From JACKOD01 sp041591635 (GTDB taxonomy: Bacteria; Pseudomonadota; Gammaproteobacteria; Pseudomonadales; Oleiphilaceae), in assembly GCA_041591635.1 (NCBI GenBank), contig JBFHRO010000060.1, positions 1 to 15,708 of the forward strand: a DNA stretch of 15,708 nucleotides. The letters run 5' to 3'. Under the pieces are notes generated by a model. The model had not been told where the DNA came from. It did no database searches and saw only the letters and a program-made list of their open reading frames with translations. This document shows positions 7,148-14,331 of this stretch, piece after piece. Made by a program: the position numbers and the translations under genes. The stretch's first letter is position 1; every line of letters begins with the position of its first letter.

Positions 7148-8728
7148 ATGGATAGGCACCTAATGAGTAAATGCGGCTTTATAACGCAAACCGGTGATGT
7201 AACCTTGGCATACAGGCACCTTCGCGCTCTGGTTTCGCACCCGTCCGGATCACTGAAACAGCGGTTTGGCTGGCTCCTGATCGGGTTTCTGACACTGTTT
7301 CTGACAGGCTGCATCAAGCAGTCGAGCCTGGACAAGGTGCAACAAGAGGGCGTGTTGCACATAGTTACCCGCAACGCCCCGGCTATCTATTTTGAAGACA
7401 AGGATGGCCCTGCCGGTCTGGAATATGAGCTTGCAAAACTTTTTGCCGATGAGCTGGGCGTTGAGTTGCGGGTACGTGTGGCGCCAGATCAGCAGGAAAT
7501 AGAACGAATATTAAATGCCGGATTTACCAACTTTGCCGCTGCCGGCATTGCCTCACTACAACAAACATCGCCAAAATACCGCTTGTCACCCGCCCATTCG
7601 GAAGCCCCTCTGCTTGTCATTTATAAGGTGGGAGACTATCGCCCGCGAGAACTGCAGGATTTGGCGGGCCGGCGAGTGGTGATACCTGCCTCAAGAGCCT
7701 ACGGCGATGCCCTGCGGCGCCTGCAGCAAGAGATGCCGGAACTGACATGGGACGAAAGCAATGAAACCGACATTTCTGAAATCTTGCGTCAGGTCGCCGA
7801 GGACGAAATCGACTACACCCTGATCGATGCATCTACGCTGGCGCTCTACCAAGCTTTTTATCCGCGCGCCCAGGCGGCCTTCGAAGTGCCGCTTACCGTC
7901 GAATTCTCCTGGCAGTTCAGCAACAAGGAAGATGGCTCACTGGTCGAGCGTTCGCGGCGTTTTTTCGCACGCATCCAGCAAGATGGCACACTGGATCACT
8001 TGCGAGAGCGCTATTTCGGTCACGTAGGGCAGCTGAATTACGTTGACGCCCGAACCTTCAAACACCACATCGATACTCGCTTGCCAAAATTCCAGCGCTT
8101 TTTTGAAGAGGCGGCGAACAATGAAAATGTGGACTGGCGGCTTATTGCAGCCATGGGGTATCAGGAATCACACTGGCGTCCGCTCGCCAAATCGCCCACC
8201 GGGGTCAGAGGTCTTATGATGCTGACCCAGGCGACTGCTCAGTACGTAAATGTCAGCGACCGACTGGATCCGCGGCAAAGCATCTTTGGTGGCACTACGT
8301 ACTTTCGGAAAATACTTGACCGGATACCTGAACGGGTGGTGGAGCCTGACAGAACCTGGTTCGCCCTGGCAGCCTACAATGTTGGTTACGGACACCTTGA
8401 GGATGCACGAATATTGACGCAAAAAGCCGGCTACAATCCGGACAAGTGGGCCGACGTCATGAATCATCTGCCGCTACTGCAAAAAAAGAAATGGTACTCC
8501 CAAACCCGCCATGGATACGCCAGGGGTGAGGAGCCTGTTCGTTATGTTCAAAACATTCGGCGCTATTACGATGTTCTTTCGTTTACGACAGATCAAATCG
8601 CTGCGAAAAAGAACGCCCAGGATGAAATTGATCATCAAGCTCAAATCAACCTGGAAGCCGCGCTGGACAAGCAAACTGCCGAACTGGCACTGCCAGACCC
8701 GCTGCGCAGCATCCCTCCCGCGCTGTGA
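7148..8728 (+). CDS. mltF: Membrane-bound lytic murein transglycosylase F
   Basis: MltF cleaves the MurNAc-GlcNAc bond of peptidoglycan, leaving a 1,6-anhydro end, and acts in the envelope. The 526-aa protein has a positively charged N-region, a hydrophobic core (residues 41-52) and a lipobox ending LTGC. It is therefore probably a lipoprotein with Cys55 as mature N-terminus. A family-3 solute-binding domain follows (about 67-297; VLHIVTRNAPAIYFEDKDG, LEYELAKLFADELGVEL). The SLT catalytic domain (about 302-480) carries the catalytic Glu340 in YQESHW, then GVRGLMMLT and FALAAYNVGYGHLEDAR. The ATG at 7148 has AAGG at 7-nt spacing; an ATG at 7163 is also possible. The region before the hydrophobic core is about 40 residues, which is long for a lipoprotein. 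The gene converges with recX, five bases apart. Confidence 0.94.
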   Translation: MDRHLMSKCGFITQTGDVTLAYRHLRALVSHPSGSLKQRFGWLLIGFLTLFLTGCIKQSSLDKVQQEGVLHIVTRNAPAIYFEDKDGPAGLEYELAKLFADELGVELRVRVAPDQQEIERILNAGFTNFAAAGIASLQQTSPKYRLSPAHSEAPLLVIYKVGDYRPRELQDLAGRRVVIPASRAYGDALRRLQQEMPELTWDESNETDISEILRQVAEDEIDYTLIDASTLALYQAFYPRAQAAFEVPLTVEFSWQFSNKEDGSLVERSRRFFARIQQDGTLDHLRERYFGHVGQLNYVDARTFKHHIDTRLPKFQRFFEEAANNENVDWRLIAAMGYQESHWRPLAKSPTGVRGLMMLTQATAQYVNVSDRLDPRQSIFGGTTYFRKILDRIPERVVEPDRTWFALAAYNVGYGHLEDARILTQKAGYNPDKWADVMNHLPLLQKKKWYSQTRHGYARGEEPVRYVQNIRRYYDVLSFTTDQIAAKKNAQDEIDHQAQINLEAALDKQTAELALPDPLRSIPPAL

Positions 8729-8733
8729 ACTGC

Positions 8734-9261
8734 TCAATCACAGGCCTCATCAGCACCTGACGCATCGCTGTGGCGAATCACTGACAGCGCTGTTTCCAGG
8801 GGAAATCCTCTGGAGAGCAGGTAACGAATGCTTTTTTGGCGTGTTTTCAAATCCGGCACGGCGGTGCCTTTGAGTTTTTTACGCAGCAACGCCGCTGCAC
8901 AAGCCCGCCAGTCCGTCTCCAGACTGTCAATAACATGCATCACTGTGTCCGCGTCAACCCCTTTACGACGCAACTCAGCTTCAATCCGAATCGGACCAAA
9001 GCCTGCTTCAGCCTTGTGTTCGGCATACAGGGTCCCAAATCGCTGGTCATTTACATACCCACACTCAACCAGCTCATCCAGGACTTGCTCGATCACCTGG
9101 ATTCCAGAATGCCGGTCATACCTTTCATCGCTCCCGCTGCCGGCCACCTTGTCGATAACAGCGATCATCAACTTTTCTGCCAGAGCCGCCCGCGGCAACT
9201 CACGCCCGGCAATCAACGCCAGGGCCTTGGCAAGCACAGCCCGTTTAAGGTCCACGTCCAT
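8734..9261 (-). CDS. recX: Regulatory protein RecX
   Basis: RecX binds RecA filaments and modulates recombinase and co-protease activity. The 175-aa product shows the RecX layout: GRELPRAALAEKL in the first helical repeat, VLDELVECGYVNDQRF, the hallmark GFGPIRIEAELRRKGVD, then TDWRACAAALLRKKL and KSIRYLLSRGFPLETALSVI. The segment between the first and second repeats holds an insert like that of E. coli RecX. The ATG at 9261 has AGGAG at 9-nt spacing. Upstream in-frame ATGs at 9315 and 9330 lack a ribosome binding site and would add up to 23 residues. Unusually, recA is not adjacent; the neighbours are mltF (convergent) and a DUF349 gene (divergent). No LexA box is visible upstream. Confidence 0.88.
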   Translation of the reverse strand: MDVDLKRAVLAKALALIAGRELPRAALAEKLMIAVIDKVAGSGSDERYDRHSGIQVIEQVLDELVECGYVNDQRFGTLYAEHKAEAGFGPIRIEAELRRKGVDADTVMHVIDSLETDWRACAAALLRKKLKGTAVPDLKTRQKSIRYLLSRGFPLETALSVIRHSDASGADEACD

Positions 9262-9522
9262 CAATGAGAACTCCTGATGTTTTTTCAATTCCCGTAAAAC
9301 AACAAATCCCTGCATTTCGAAAAACTGCATTGCACGGTAGACTATGTGCCGCTTCTTTAACCATTAAAACTCGTTAAACCGTTAAGACTACTTGATCAGC
9401 CAAGTAGCACAACAGTCGCCCGGCTTGTCGCTAAAATATTCGTCAAGTCTGTCTAAGGCTTTGTTAGCTGCATTGATCACCATGGACAGATAATCAGTGC
9501 TTTTCCCTAGGTGAATAACTAT
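9262..9522. promoter_or_regulatory. Divergent recX / DUF349 control region
   Basis: This 261-bp spacer contains two imperfect direct copies, TTTAACCATTAAAAC (9356-9370) and GTTAAACCGTTAAGAC (9373-9388). Directly after them is a perfect 7-bp hairpin, CTACTTG (9388-9394) with CAAGTAG (9401-9407) and a six-base loop. The direct repeats could be operator half sites. AGGTGA at 9509-9514 is the ribosome binding site of the DUF349 gene. No promoter hexamers can be assigned with confidence. Confidence 0.35.
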
Positions 9523-12300
9523 ATGACATCCCTGCTCAAGCGTTTATTCAAGATTGGAAAAAAACCTCCTGCGCCGGCCAAGCCACATAAAGCACCTGCA
9601 ACAAACAAAACCGCTGGCCAGGCTCACCTGTCAACAACGCCCTCGCTTGCGAACAAAAGCAGCCAGCAGCCATTGAATGCGATCCAGACATTGCACGACC
9701 TTGGCAAGCTATCGCTGGAAAACACTCAGTTACGTCCCCTGATAGAAGAGCGCGCCCTTACTCTGATTAACCAGCCGAACTTTGATTTTTTCAATCACGT
9801 AGCGGACATCCGGTCACTAATCACACACTCCTCCACTGGCTCACGCTGGAGCGACATTATTAAGAAGCTCCCACCAGAGGCATTGACCACCCTCGCCACC
9901 GAAGCCAGGCTGGCAGAGTACCGGGTTCAGGCGGCCGAACTGATTGATGACGAAAACACGCTCGAATCGCTTGAAAAGCAGGCGAAAAACAAAGACAAAC
10001 GCGTTTTTCAGATTGCTCGCAAAAAATTGCACGCTCTAAGAGATGCAAAGCGTCAGCATGACGAGGCGCAACAGCGGCTCAGGCACACATTGGACCAGTT
10101 CGCCGGCCTGTTGCGAGCCGAAGCAGACAAGATGTACGAGCCAAAGCTGCAACTGCTGCACAAAAAATGGCAGGAAGATTGTCATGCTGCGCTTGCCTCC
10201 GACCAACGCGAATACAACGATCTCAAGGTGTTGTGCCAACACAAACTCGATGAAGCCAAAAAGCTCGCAGAACAGGCACGACTTCGCCAGTCGCTTATCG
10301 AGACCCAGCGCGAAGAGCGGGCGGCTGCCCTGGGCGCACTCAAGGATACGCTGGAGCGCTTCACCCATACCTGCTGCGAGAGCAGCGAAATTGCCGCCCT
10401 TGACGCACTGATAAAAACGCAAGAAAACCGATGGAATGAAGCCTGCCAAGCTCAAGACCCATCCTCCAGCGAAACCAGCGAATTCCGGCAGCGGGTGGCG
10501 ACACTTAAAGAGTATCGCGATTCGACCAATGCTTTTTGGACACACAGTGAAGCCATCGAACGCTGCATGCAAAACCTCATCGACAACCCGGCTAACGAGG
10601 CATATGTAAACGACCTGAGTCGCCAACTCAATCAATTGGTGTGGCCCGCGGGCTACGCAAAACCAGCTGCTCTAACACAAGCTTACGAACTGCTTCAACG
10701 CAGCCAGCCAGTCGCTCCCGTGGCTTCGAAAAAAAATGAGCACAAGATCAATGCAGATATTGCCGAGTGCATCCAGTTGCTGGAAAAAGCACTTGATTCG
10801 CGCAGTTTGAAAGAATCGCAACAGCACGCCAAGCGCCTGTATGCTTCGTTGCAATCAGCCCCCGCTGAGCTGAAAAAACGCTATGCGCCCGCCATGGCGA
10901 GACTGATGGCAGCCCTCGACGACCTCAAGGACTGGGCGGGATTTGCGACCAACCCAAAACTCGAAGAACTCTGTACAAACATGGAGCTTCTTTGCGCCAC
11001 AAGCATTGAGCCTCAGTTAAAAGCCGAGAAAATCAAACTCCTGCAACAAGAGTGGAAACAGCTCGGTGGCAGTGCCAATCAGCAACTTTGGGAGCGTTTC
11101 AAGCTTGCGTCCGACAGGGCGTTTGAACCGTGCAAACGCTTTTTTGAAGAAGAGAAAGCGCTAAAAAGTACCAACCTTGCCAAGCGAGAAACTATCTGCA
11201 CTGAACTGGAGATGTTTATTCGCCACAACAATTGGACTCAAGCCAATTGGAAGGCCGTCGAGGAAATTGCCCAAGCGGCGCGTCAGGACTGGAAAGCGGC
11301 CTACCCGATAGAATTCAAAAACAACCGCGAAGTACAGAAAAAGTTCAATGTACTTCTCGGTGAACTCGATGAAAAGCTTAACAACGAGCGCGAGCAAAAC
11401 AAACAAAAGAAACAAGCCCTGATCACCCAGGCACAGGCCTTGACTCACGACACCGATATTGCCCACGCAATCCGGCAGATCAAACTGCTTCAAGCACAGT
11501 GGAAATCCATCGGAATCACGCACCACAAAGATGATCGCCAATTATGGAAAACCTTTCGCACCCATTGCGACCAGGTGTTCTTGCAGCGCGATGAACTGAA
11601 CATGAGAGAAAAGGACAAGGCCAGCGCTGCCACCGACGCCGCAAATCAACTCATTGCCAAGCTCCAGCATTTGAGTCAGGCAGATTGCGTCGACGAACTC
11701 GAAAGACAACTCACAATGGCGCGCCAGGAAATGGAGTCATTGGCCGCAATTCCTGGTGTCCAACGCGAGCAAATTCAGCAGGCGTTGCTTCAAATCACCA
11801 ACCGCCTCGACCAATTACGTAAATCAGCACGACACAAAGAAACGCTGACCATGTGGCAAGAAATTGCCCGCAAATCCCAGCTGTGTCTGGAAAAATATCA
11901 GACACCCTCAATGAATCTCAGTGATGGGGAATACCAGTCACGTATTTCGCTCCCACCACCGGTAGAAACACGGCTAGCCTCACTCAGAGACAAAACAACG
12001 ACAGCCACCTTGCCATTAACCGGTGACGCGGCCGAGGATCGTGCGCAATATCTCTGTCTTCTGGCAGAAATACTCGCCGGAATAGAATCGCCGCCCGAAT
12101 ACCAGGCTCAACGAATGCAAATTCAGGTGAATCGTCTCTCCGGCGCTTTTAATACGGCCAATCAAGCAGCATCAACACCTCAAGACGTTGCGGAAGCCGC
12201 TCTTGAATGGTATGAACTCATCGGTATTTCCAGTGCATCGAGAACCACTCAAGAAGCACGCATCCAGGCGGCGGTAAAAGCCTCAATCGGATCGAGATAG
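9523..12300 (+). CDS. Large coiled-coil DUF349 domain protein
   Basis: This 925-aa protein is predicted to be soluble and mostly helical, with no signal peptide or membrane segment. A basic, Ala/Pro/Lys-rich N-terminus (about 1-45) is followed by a helical region with KNKDKRVFQIARKKLHAL, typical of the proteobacterial DUF349 family. Long charged coiled coil follows. Clear DUF349 units appear as LLQQEWKQLG with LWERFKLASDRAF (Trp511 onward) and LQAQWKSIG with LWKTFRTHCDQVF (Trp660 onward), with weaker copies before and between. The function of the family is unknown; helix-repeat proteins like this often act as scaffolds, but that is inference. The ATG at 9523 has AGGTGA at 8-nt spacing, while a GTG at 9511 lies inside that site. 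The gene appears monocistronic and ends just before a strong hairpin. Confidence 0.9.
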   Translation: MTSLLKRLFKIGKKPPAPAKPHKAPATNKTAGQAHLSTTPSLANKSSQQPLNAIQTLHDLGKLSLENTQLRPLIEERALTLINQPNFDFFNHVADIRSLITHSSTGSRWSDIIKKLPPEALTTLATEARLAEYRVQAAELIDDENTLESLEKQAKNKDKRVFQIARKKLHALRDAKRQHDEAQQRLRHTLDQFAGLLRAEADKMYEPKLQLLHKKWQEDCHAALASDQREYNDLKVLCQHKLDEAKKLAEQARLRQSLIETQREERAAALGALKDTLERFTHTCCESSEIAALDALIKTQENRWNEACQAQDPSSSETSEFRQRVATLKEYRDSTNAFWTHSEAIERCMQNLIDNPANEAYVNDLSRQLNQLVWPAGYAKPAALTQAYELLQRSQPVAPVASKKNEHKINADIAECIQLLEKALDSRSLKESQQHAKRLYASLQSAPAELKKRYAPAMARLMAALDDLKDWAGFATNPKLEELCTNMELLCATSIEPQLKAEKIKLLQQEWKQLGGSANQQLWERFKLASDRAFEPCKRFFEEEKALKSTNLAKRETICTELEMFIRHNNWTQANWKAVEEIAQAARQDWKAAYPIEFKNNREVQKKFNVLLGELDEKLNNEREQNKQKKQALITQAQALTHDTDIAHAIRQIKLLQAQWKSIGITHHKDDRQLWKTFRTHCDQVFLQRDELNMREKDKASAATDAANQLIAKLQHLSQADCVDELERQLTMARQEMESLAAIPGVQREQIQQALLQITNRLDQLRKSARHKETLTMWQEIARKSQLCLEKYQTPSMNLSDGEYQSRISLPPPVETRLASLRDKTTTATLPLTGDAAEDRAQYLCLLAEILAGIESPPEYQAQRMQIQVNRLSGAFNTANQAASTPQDVAEAALEWYELIGISSASRTTQEARIQAAVKASIGSR

Positions 12301-12311
12301 ACCCCGGGAGT

Positions 12312-12348
12312 AACCCGCACCGTCGAGGGCACTTTGGCGGTGCGGGTT
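12312..12348. terminator. Hairpin terminator, probably bidirectional, after the DUF349 gene and the comFB-like gene
   Basis: A perfect 11-bp GC-rich stem, AACCCGCACCG (12312-12322) with CGGTGCGGGTT (12338-12348), encloses a 15-nt loop. It lies between two convergent stops, 12 nt after the DUF349 gene and 4 nt after the minus-strand ComFB-like gene. The T-tract is weak in both directions, so intrinsic termination may be inefficient. The position and stem strength support a shared terminator. Confidence 0.65.
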
Positions 12349-12351
12349 CTA

Positions 12352-12627
12352 CTAATTGCGATCACTGCTGGTTACATACTCAAGGGCGTCCTCAGTCGCC
12401 TTTCGTACTTTGTCCCGCATCTCTTTGGCTTCAGCCGGCGACAGATAATAAATCATGTCGACTTCATGGCGGATATACCTGGGTGGCAGATGGTTTAAGG
12501 CCACGCAGACAATATCGCCGAGCGTATCCTCGTCGGGCTCTGTCAGTTTGCGTACACGCAAAATGTCGGCAAGCTCCTCGAGAACCATAGGTTCATAGTA
12601 ATTCTGAATCGTATCCAAAATAGACAT
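12352..12627 (-). CDS. ComFB-family protein (late competence protein family, putative cyclic-dinucleotide receptor)
   Basis: This 91-aa cytosolic protein matches ComFB. The N-terminus reads NYYEPMVLEELADIL (residues 9-23), and the family core DIVCVALNHLPPRYIRHEV spans about 38-56. ComFB proteins were named from the Bacillus comF operon, and members have more recently been described as c-di-GMP or c-di-AMP binding proteins; ALNxLPPRY is the conserved core. AGGAAA lies 6-7 nt before the ATG. The gene is divergent from a sigma-54-driven orphan gene and close to cheR/cheV, so a role linking cyclic-dinucleotide level to motility or attachment is plausible. That is inference only. Its own promoter is not recognisable in 12628-12799. 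Confidence 0.87.
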   Translation of the reverse strand: MSILDTIQNYYEPMVLEELADILRVRKLTEPDEDTLGDIVCVALNHLPPRYIRHEVDMIYYLSPAEAKEMRDKVRKATEDALEYVTSSDRN

Positions 12628-12741
12628 GCAGGTTTCCTGTTATGGCATCACGGGTGGCGTATTACTACTGATCAACTTAGATAATAACAAGCGGGTTAGC
12701 AACTCTCTGTCGGTGAATGAAGCGCAGTCGTCCAAAAAAAA

Positions 12742-12757
12742 TGGCACTCCAATTGCA
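12742..12757 (+). promoter_or_regulatory. Sigma-54 (RpoN) promoter of the 216-aa orphan gene
   Basis: The sequence TGGCAC, five bases, TTGCA gives a -24/-12 pair with the invariant GG (12743-12744) and GC (12755-12756) separated by exactly 10 nt. This matches the RpoN consensus at every conserved position. An A-tract precedes it, and the predicted start of transcription near 12767 leaves a leader of about 33 nt, containing GGAG at 8-nt spacing from the ATG at 12800. In this class RpoN promoters near che and flg genes usually respond to FleQ/FleR-type activators. No enhancer site was identified. Confidence 0.85.
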
Positions 12758-12799
12758 TAAAAATCAGCAGGCATTCGAAATCTGGATGGAGATTCAGCC

Positions 12800-13450
12800 A
12801 TGGCACTAGATCCCTCTCTCAAACAGCAAAGCATCTCTAGTCTGCAACCAAATCCCGCCAAAACCGGATCTACCAACACCGGGAAAGCAGGTGCGGCAAC
12901 CCAGGACAGCCGGAAGCTTCTTGCCGATGAGTTCGTCACACTGAGCAACAACCTGCCGGAGCATCACAGCAAAACAACGGCTCGGCTGGATCATTTGCTT
13001 GAGGGGGTTGGCAAAGATACTTTGTTCATGAAAGAGACGCTACGAAACAAGGTTGCCGAACTCCGCCTGAACCCCTCTACACGACTGGAGGTTCGCCGCG
13101 ATGTCTTTGGGCGCCTGCAAGCGGTTGGCAACGCACCGGCTCAGGTACTGGAGAAGATAAGCAAAGACCTGAACAACAGCCAGGCATTCAGAGAAGCCTT
13201 CGGGCGCACCCAGCAAAACAAGCCAACGGCCGATTACCTCAACAATGCAGCCAAGTTACAGCAGGCCTACGGCGTACAAAACCAGGTTTACTCCAGCGTG
13301 ATAAGCCAAAAAGGCACCAACTCACTCGATGAAATACACTTTCGGTACCAAAAACTTAAGGAAGTCGTTGCGCAATCCGATCCAGCACACTCAATCATGG
13401 AGCCTCGCACGACGAATAACAGCGACTTCAGTCTTGTTCTTAATGCTTAA
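12800..13450 (+). CDS. Unrecognised 216-aa protein with a sigma-54 promoter in a flagellar/chemotaxis neighbourhood
   Basis: I do not recognise this protein. Residues 1-40 are low-complexity and rich in Ser, Thr, Asn, Gln, Pro and Ala, so probably disordered. The rest looks helical and charged, for example RKLLADEFVTLSNNL, KVAELRLNPSTRLEVRRDV, VLEKISKDLNNSQAFREAFG and HFRYQKLKEVVAQSD. There is no hydrophobic signal peptide, membrane helix or cysteine. A disordered polar N-terminus without Sec signal is also seen in FlgM and in substrates of flagellar export, but no family signature is present and it is twice the length of FlgM. The start has a good GGAG site and a near-perfect RpoN promoter. 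The gene converges with cheR and is divergent from the ComFB-like gene. That it is a real gene is well supported; a motility role is inferred from promoter and location. Confidence 0.85.
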   Translation: MALDPSLKQQSISSLQPNPAKTGSTNTGKAGAATQDSRKLLADEFVTLSNNLPEHHSKTTARLDHLLEGVGKDTLFMKETLRNKVAELRLNPSTRLEVRRDVFGRLQAVGNAPAQVLEKISKDLNNSQAFREAFGRTQQNKPTADYLNNAAKLQQAYGVQNQVYSSVISQKGTNSLDEIHFRYQKLKEVVAQSDPAHSIMEPRTTNNSDFSLVLNA

Positions 13451-13453
13451 GGG

Positions 13454-13477
13454 GCCATTGATCTGATATCAAATGGC
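13454..13477. terminator. Possible hairpin between the convergent orphan gene and cheR
   Basis: GCCATTGAT (13454-13462) pairs with ATCAAATGGC (13468-13477) with one bulged base and a five-base loop. It overlaps the cheR stop and follows the orphan-gene stop by 3 nt. No T-tract follows on either strand, so this is at best a weak or factor-assisted terminator. Confidence 0.35.
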
Positions 13478-14317
13478 GCGATAAATAATTCCCGGGCGGC
13501 ATTGAACCATCTCAAACTTGTCCTGCAAGCCATTCATGGATTCAGAAGCCCCCAAAATCAAATAACCACCAGGGCGAAGCACCTGATGCATGCGGGTGAT
13601 AATGTCGCGTTTAAGTTCGGCCGAAAAATAAATGAGTACATTTCGACAAAAGACAATGTCGAACCGCCCAAGCTGCGCATACCGGTCAAGCAGGTTTAAC
13701 AGCCGGAAATCAATGATTCGCTGGATTTCCGGCACCACTCGCCAGGATCCATTTGGATTGGAGATAAAATAATTGCGCAACCTGTCCTGTGGCAAACCAC
13801 GACCGATCGCCAGCATTTCGTACTCCCCTCGCCTTGCCACATCCAGTACGGTTTGGGAAATATCTGTCGCCGTTATCTGCACACTACCTAATCGACCGGT
13901 TCGTGCTTTTTTAAACTCATCGACAATCATGGCGATGGAATAAGGTTCCTGCCCGGTCGAACAGGCTGCAGACCATATCCTTATTGGTTTTTGGGCAGTG
14001 TCTGTTGCAAACTCGGGAAGGATGATTTCTTGCAGAATCTTGAACGGATGGGTATCCCGAAACCAGAGGGTTTCGTTGGTGGTCATCGCATCAATAACTG
14101 CGTCACGAAAACGACGATCACTCGAACTGCGCAGCCGCGAAACCAGCTCGGCCAACGATTCAATGTTGTGCTCGAGCATGATCTTTCGTAATCGGCTCTT
14201 AACTAGATACTGTTTGTTATCTCCCAGCAAAATGCCTGACGCCTGCTGGAGAAAATCGCGAAACAACTCATACTCATCCACAGGCCTTGCAGACGAAGGT
14301 CTGGAAAAACTATCCAT
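13469..14317 (-). CDS. cheR: Chemotaxis protein methyltransferase CheR
   Basis: CheR methylates glutamates on chemoreceptors using S-adenosylmethionine, which sets adaptation. The 282-aa protein has the N-terminal helical CheR domain (about 15-80) ending in the signature TTNETLWFRD (79-88), with R87 as the family arginine. The SAM-binding domain follows, with RIWSAACSTGQEPYSIAM (113-130), TDIS (151-154), FDIVFCRNVLIYF (219-231) and LGASES (255-260). The ATG at 14317 follows the cheV stop by 14 nt, with AGG at 9-nt spacing, so cheV-cheR is an operon. The same gene order is found in Pseudomonas. The substrate receptors are not in the window. Confidence 0.96.
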   Translation of the reverse strand: MDSFSRPSSARPVDEYELFRDFLQQASGILLGDNKQYLVKSRLRKIMLEHNIESLAELVSRLRSSSDRRFRDAVIDAMTTNETLWFRDTHPFKILQEIILPEFATDTAQKPIRIWSAACSTGQEPYSIAMIVDEFKKARTGRLGSVQITATDISQTVLDVARRGEYEMLAIGRGLPQDRLRNYFISNPNGSWRVVPEIQRIIDFRLLNLLDRYAQLGRFDIVFCRNVLIYFSAELKRDIITRMHQVLRPGGYLILGASESMNGLQDKFEMVQCRPGIIYRAI

Positions 14318-14331
14318 GGTACAACGCCTGT

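Noticed and set aside
10036..10635. Minus-strand ORF of 199 codons inside the DUF349 gene
   Set aside because: It is an antisense shadow of a helical, charged protein, which is why it reads as hydrophobic. There is no ribosome binding site.
12640..12951. Minus-strand ORF of 103 codons opposite the orphan gene and covering the sigma-54 promoter
   Set aside because: It overlaps a consensus promoter and the start of a better-supported gene, with no Shine-Dalgarno and no recognisable motif.
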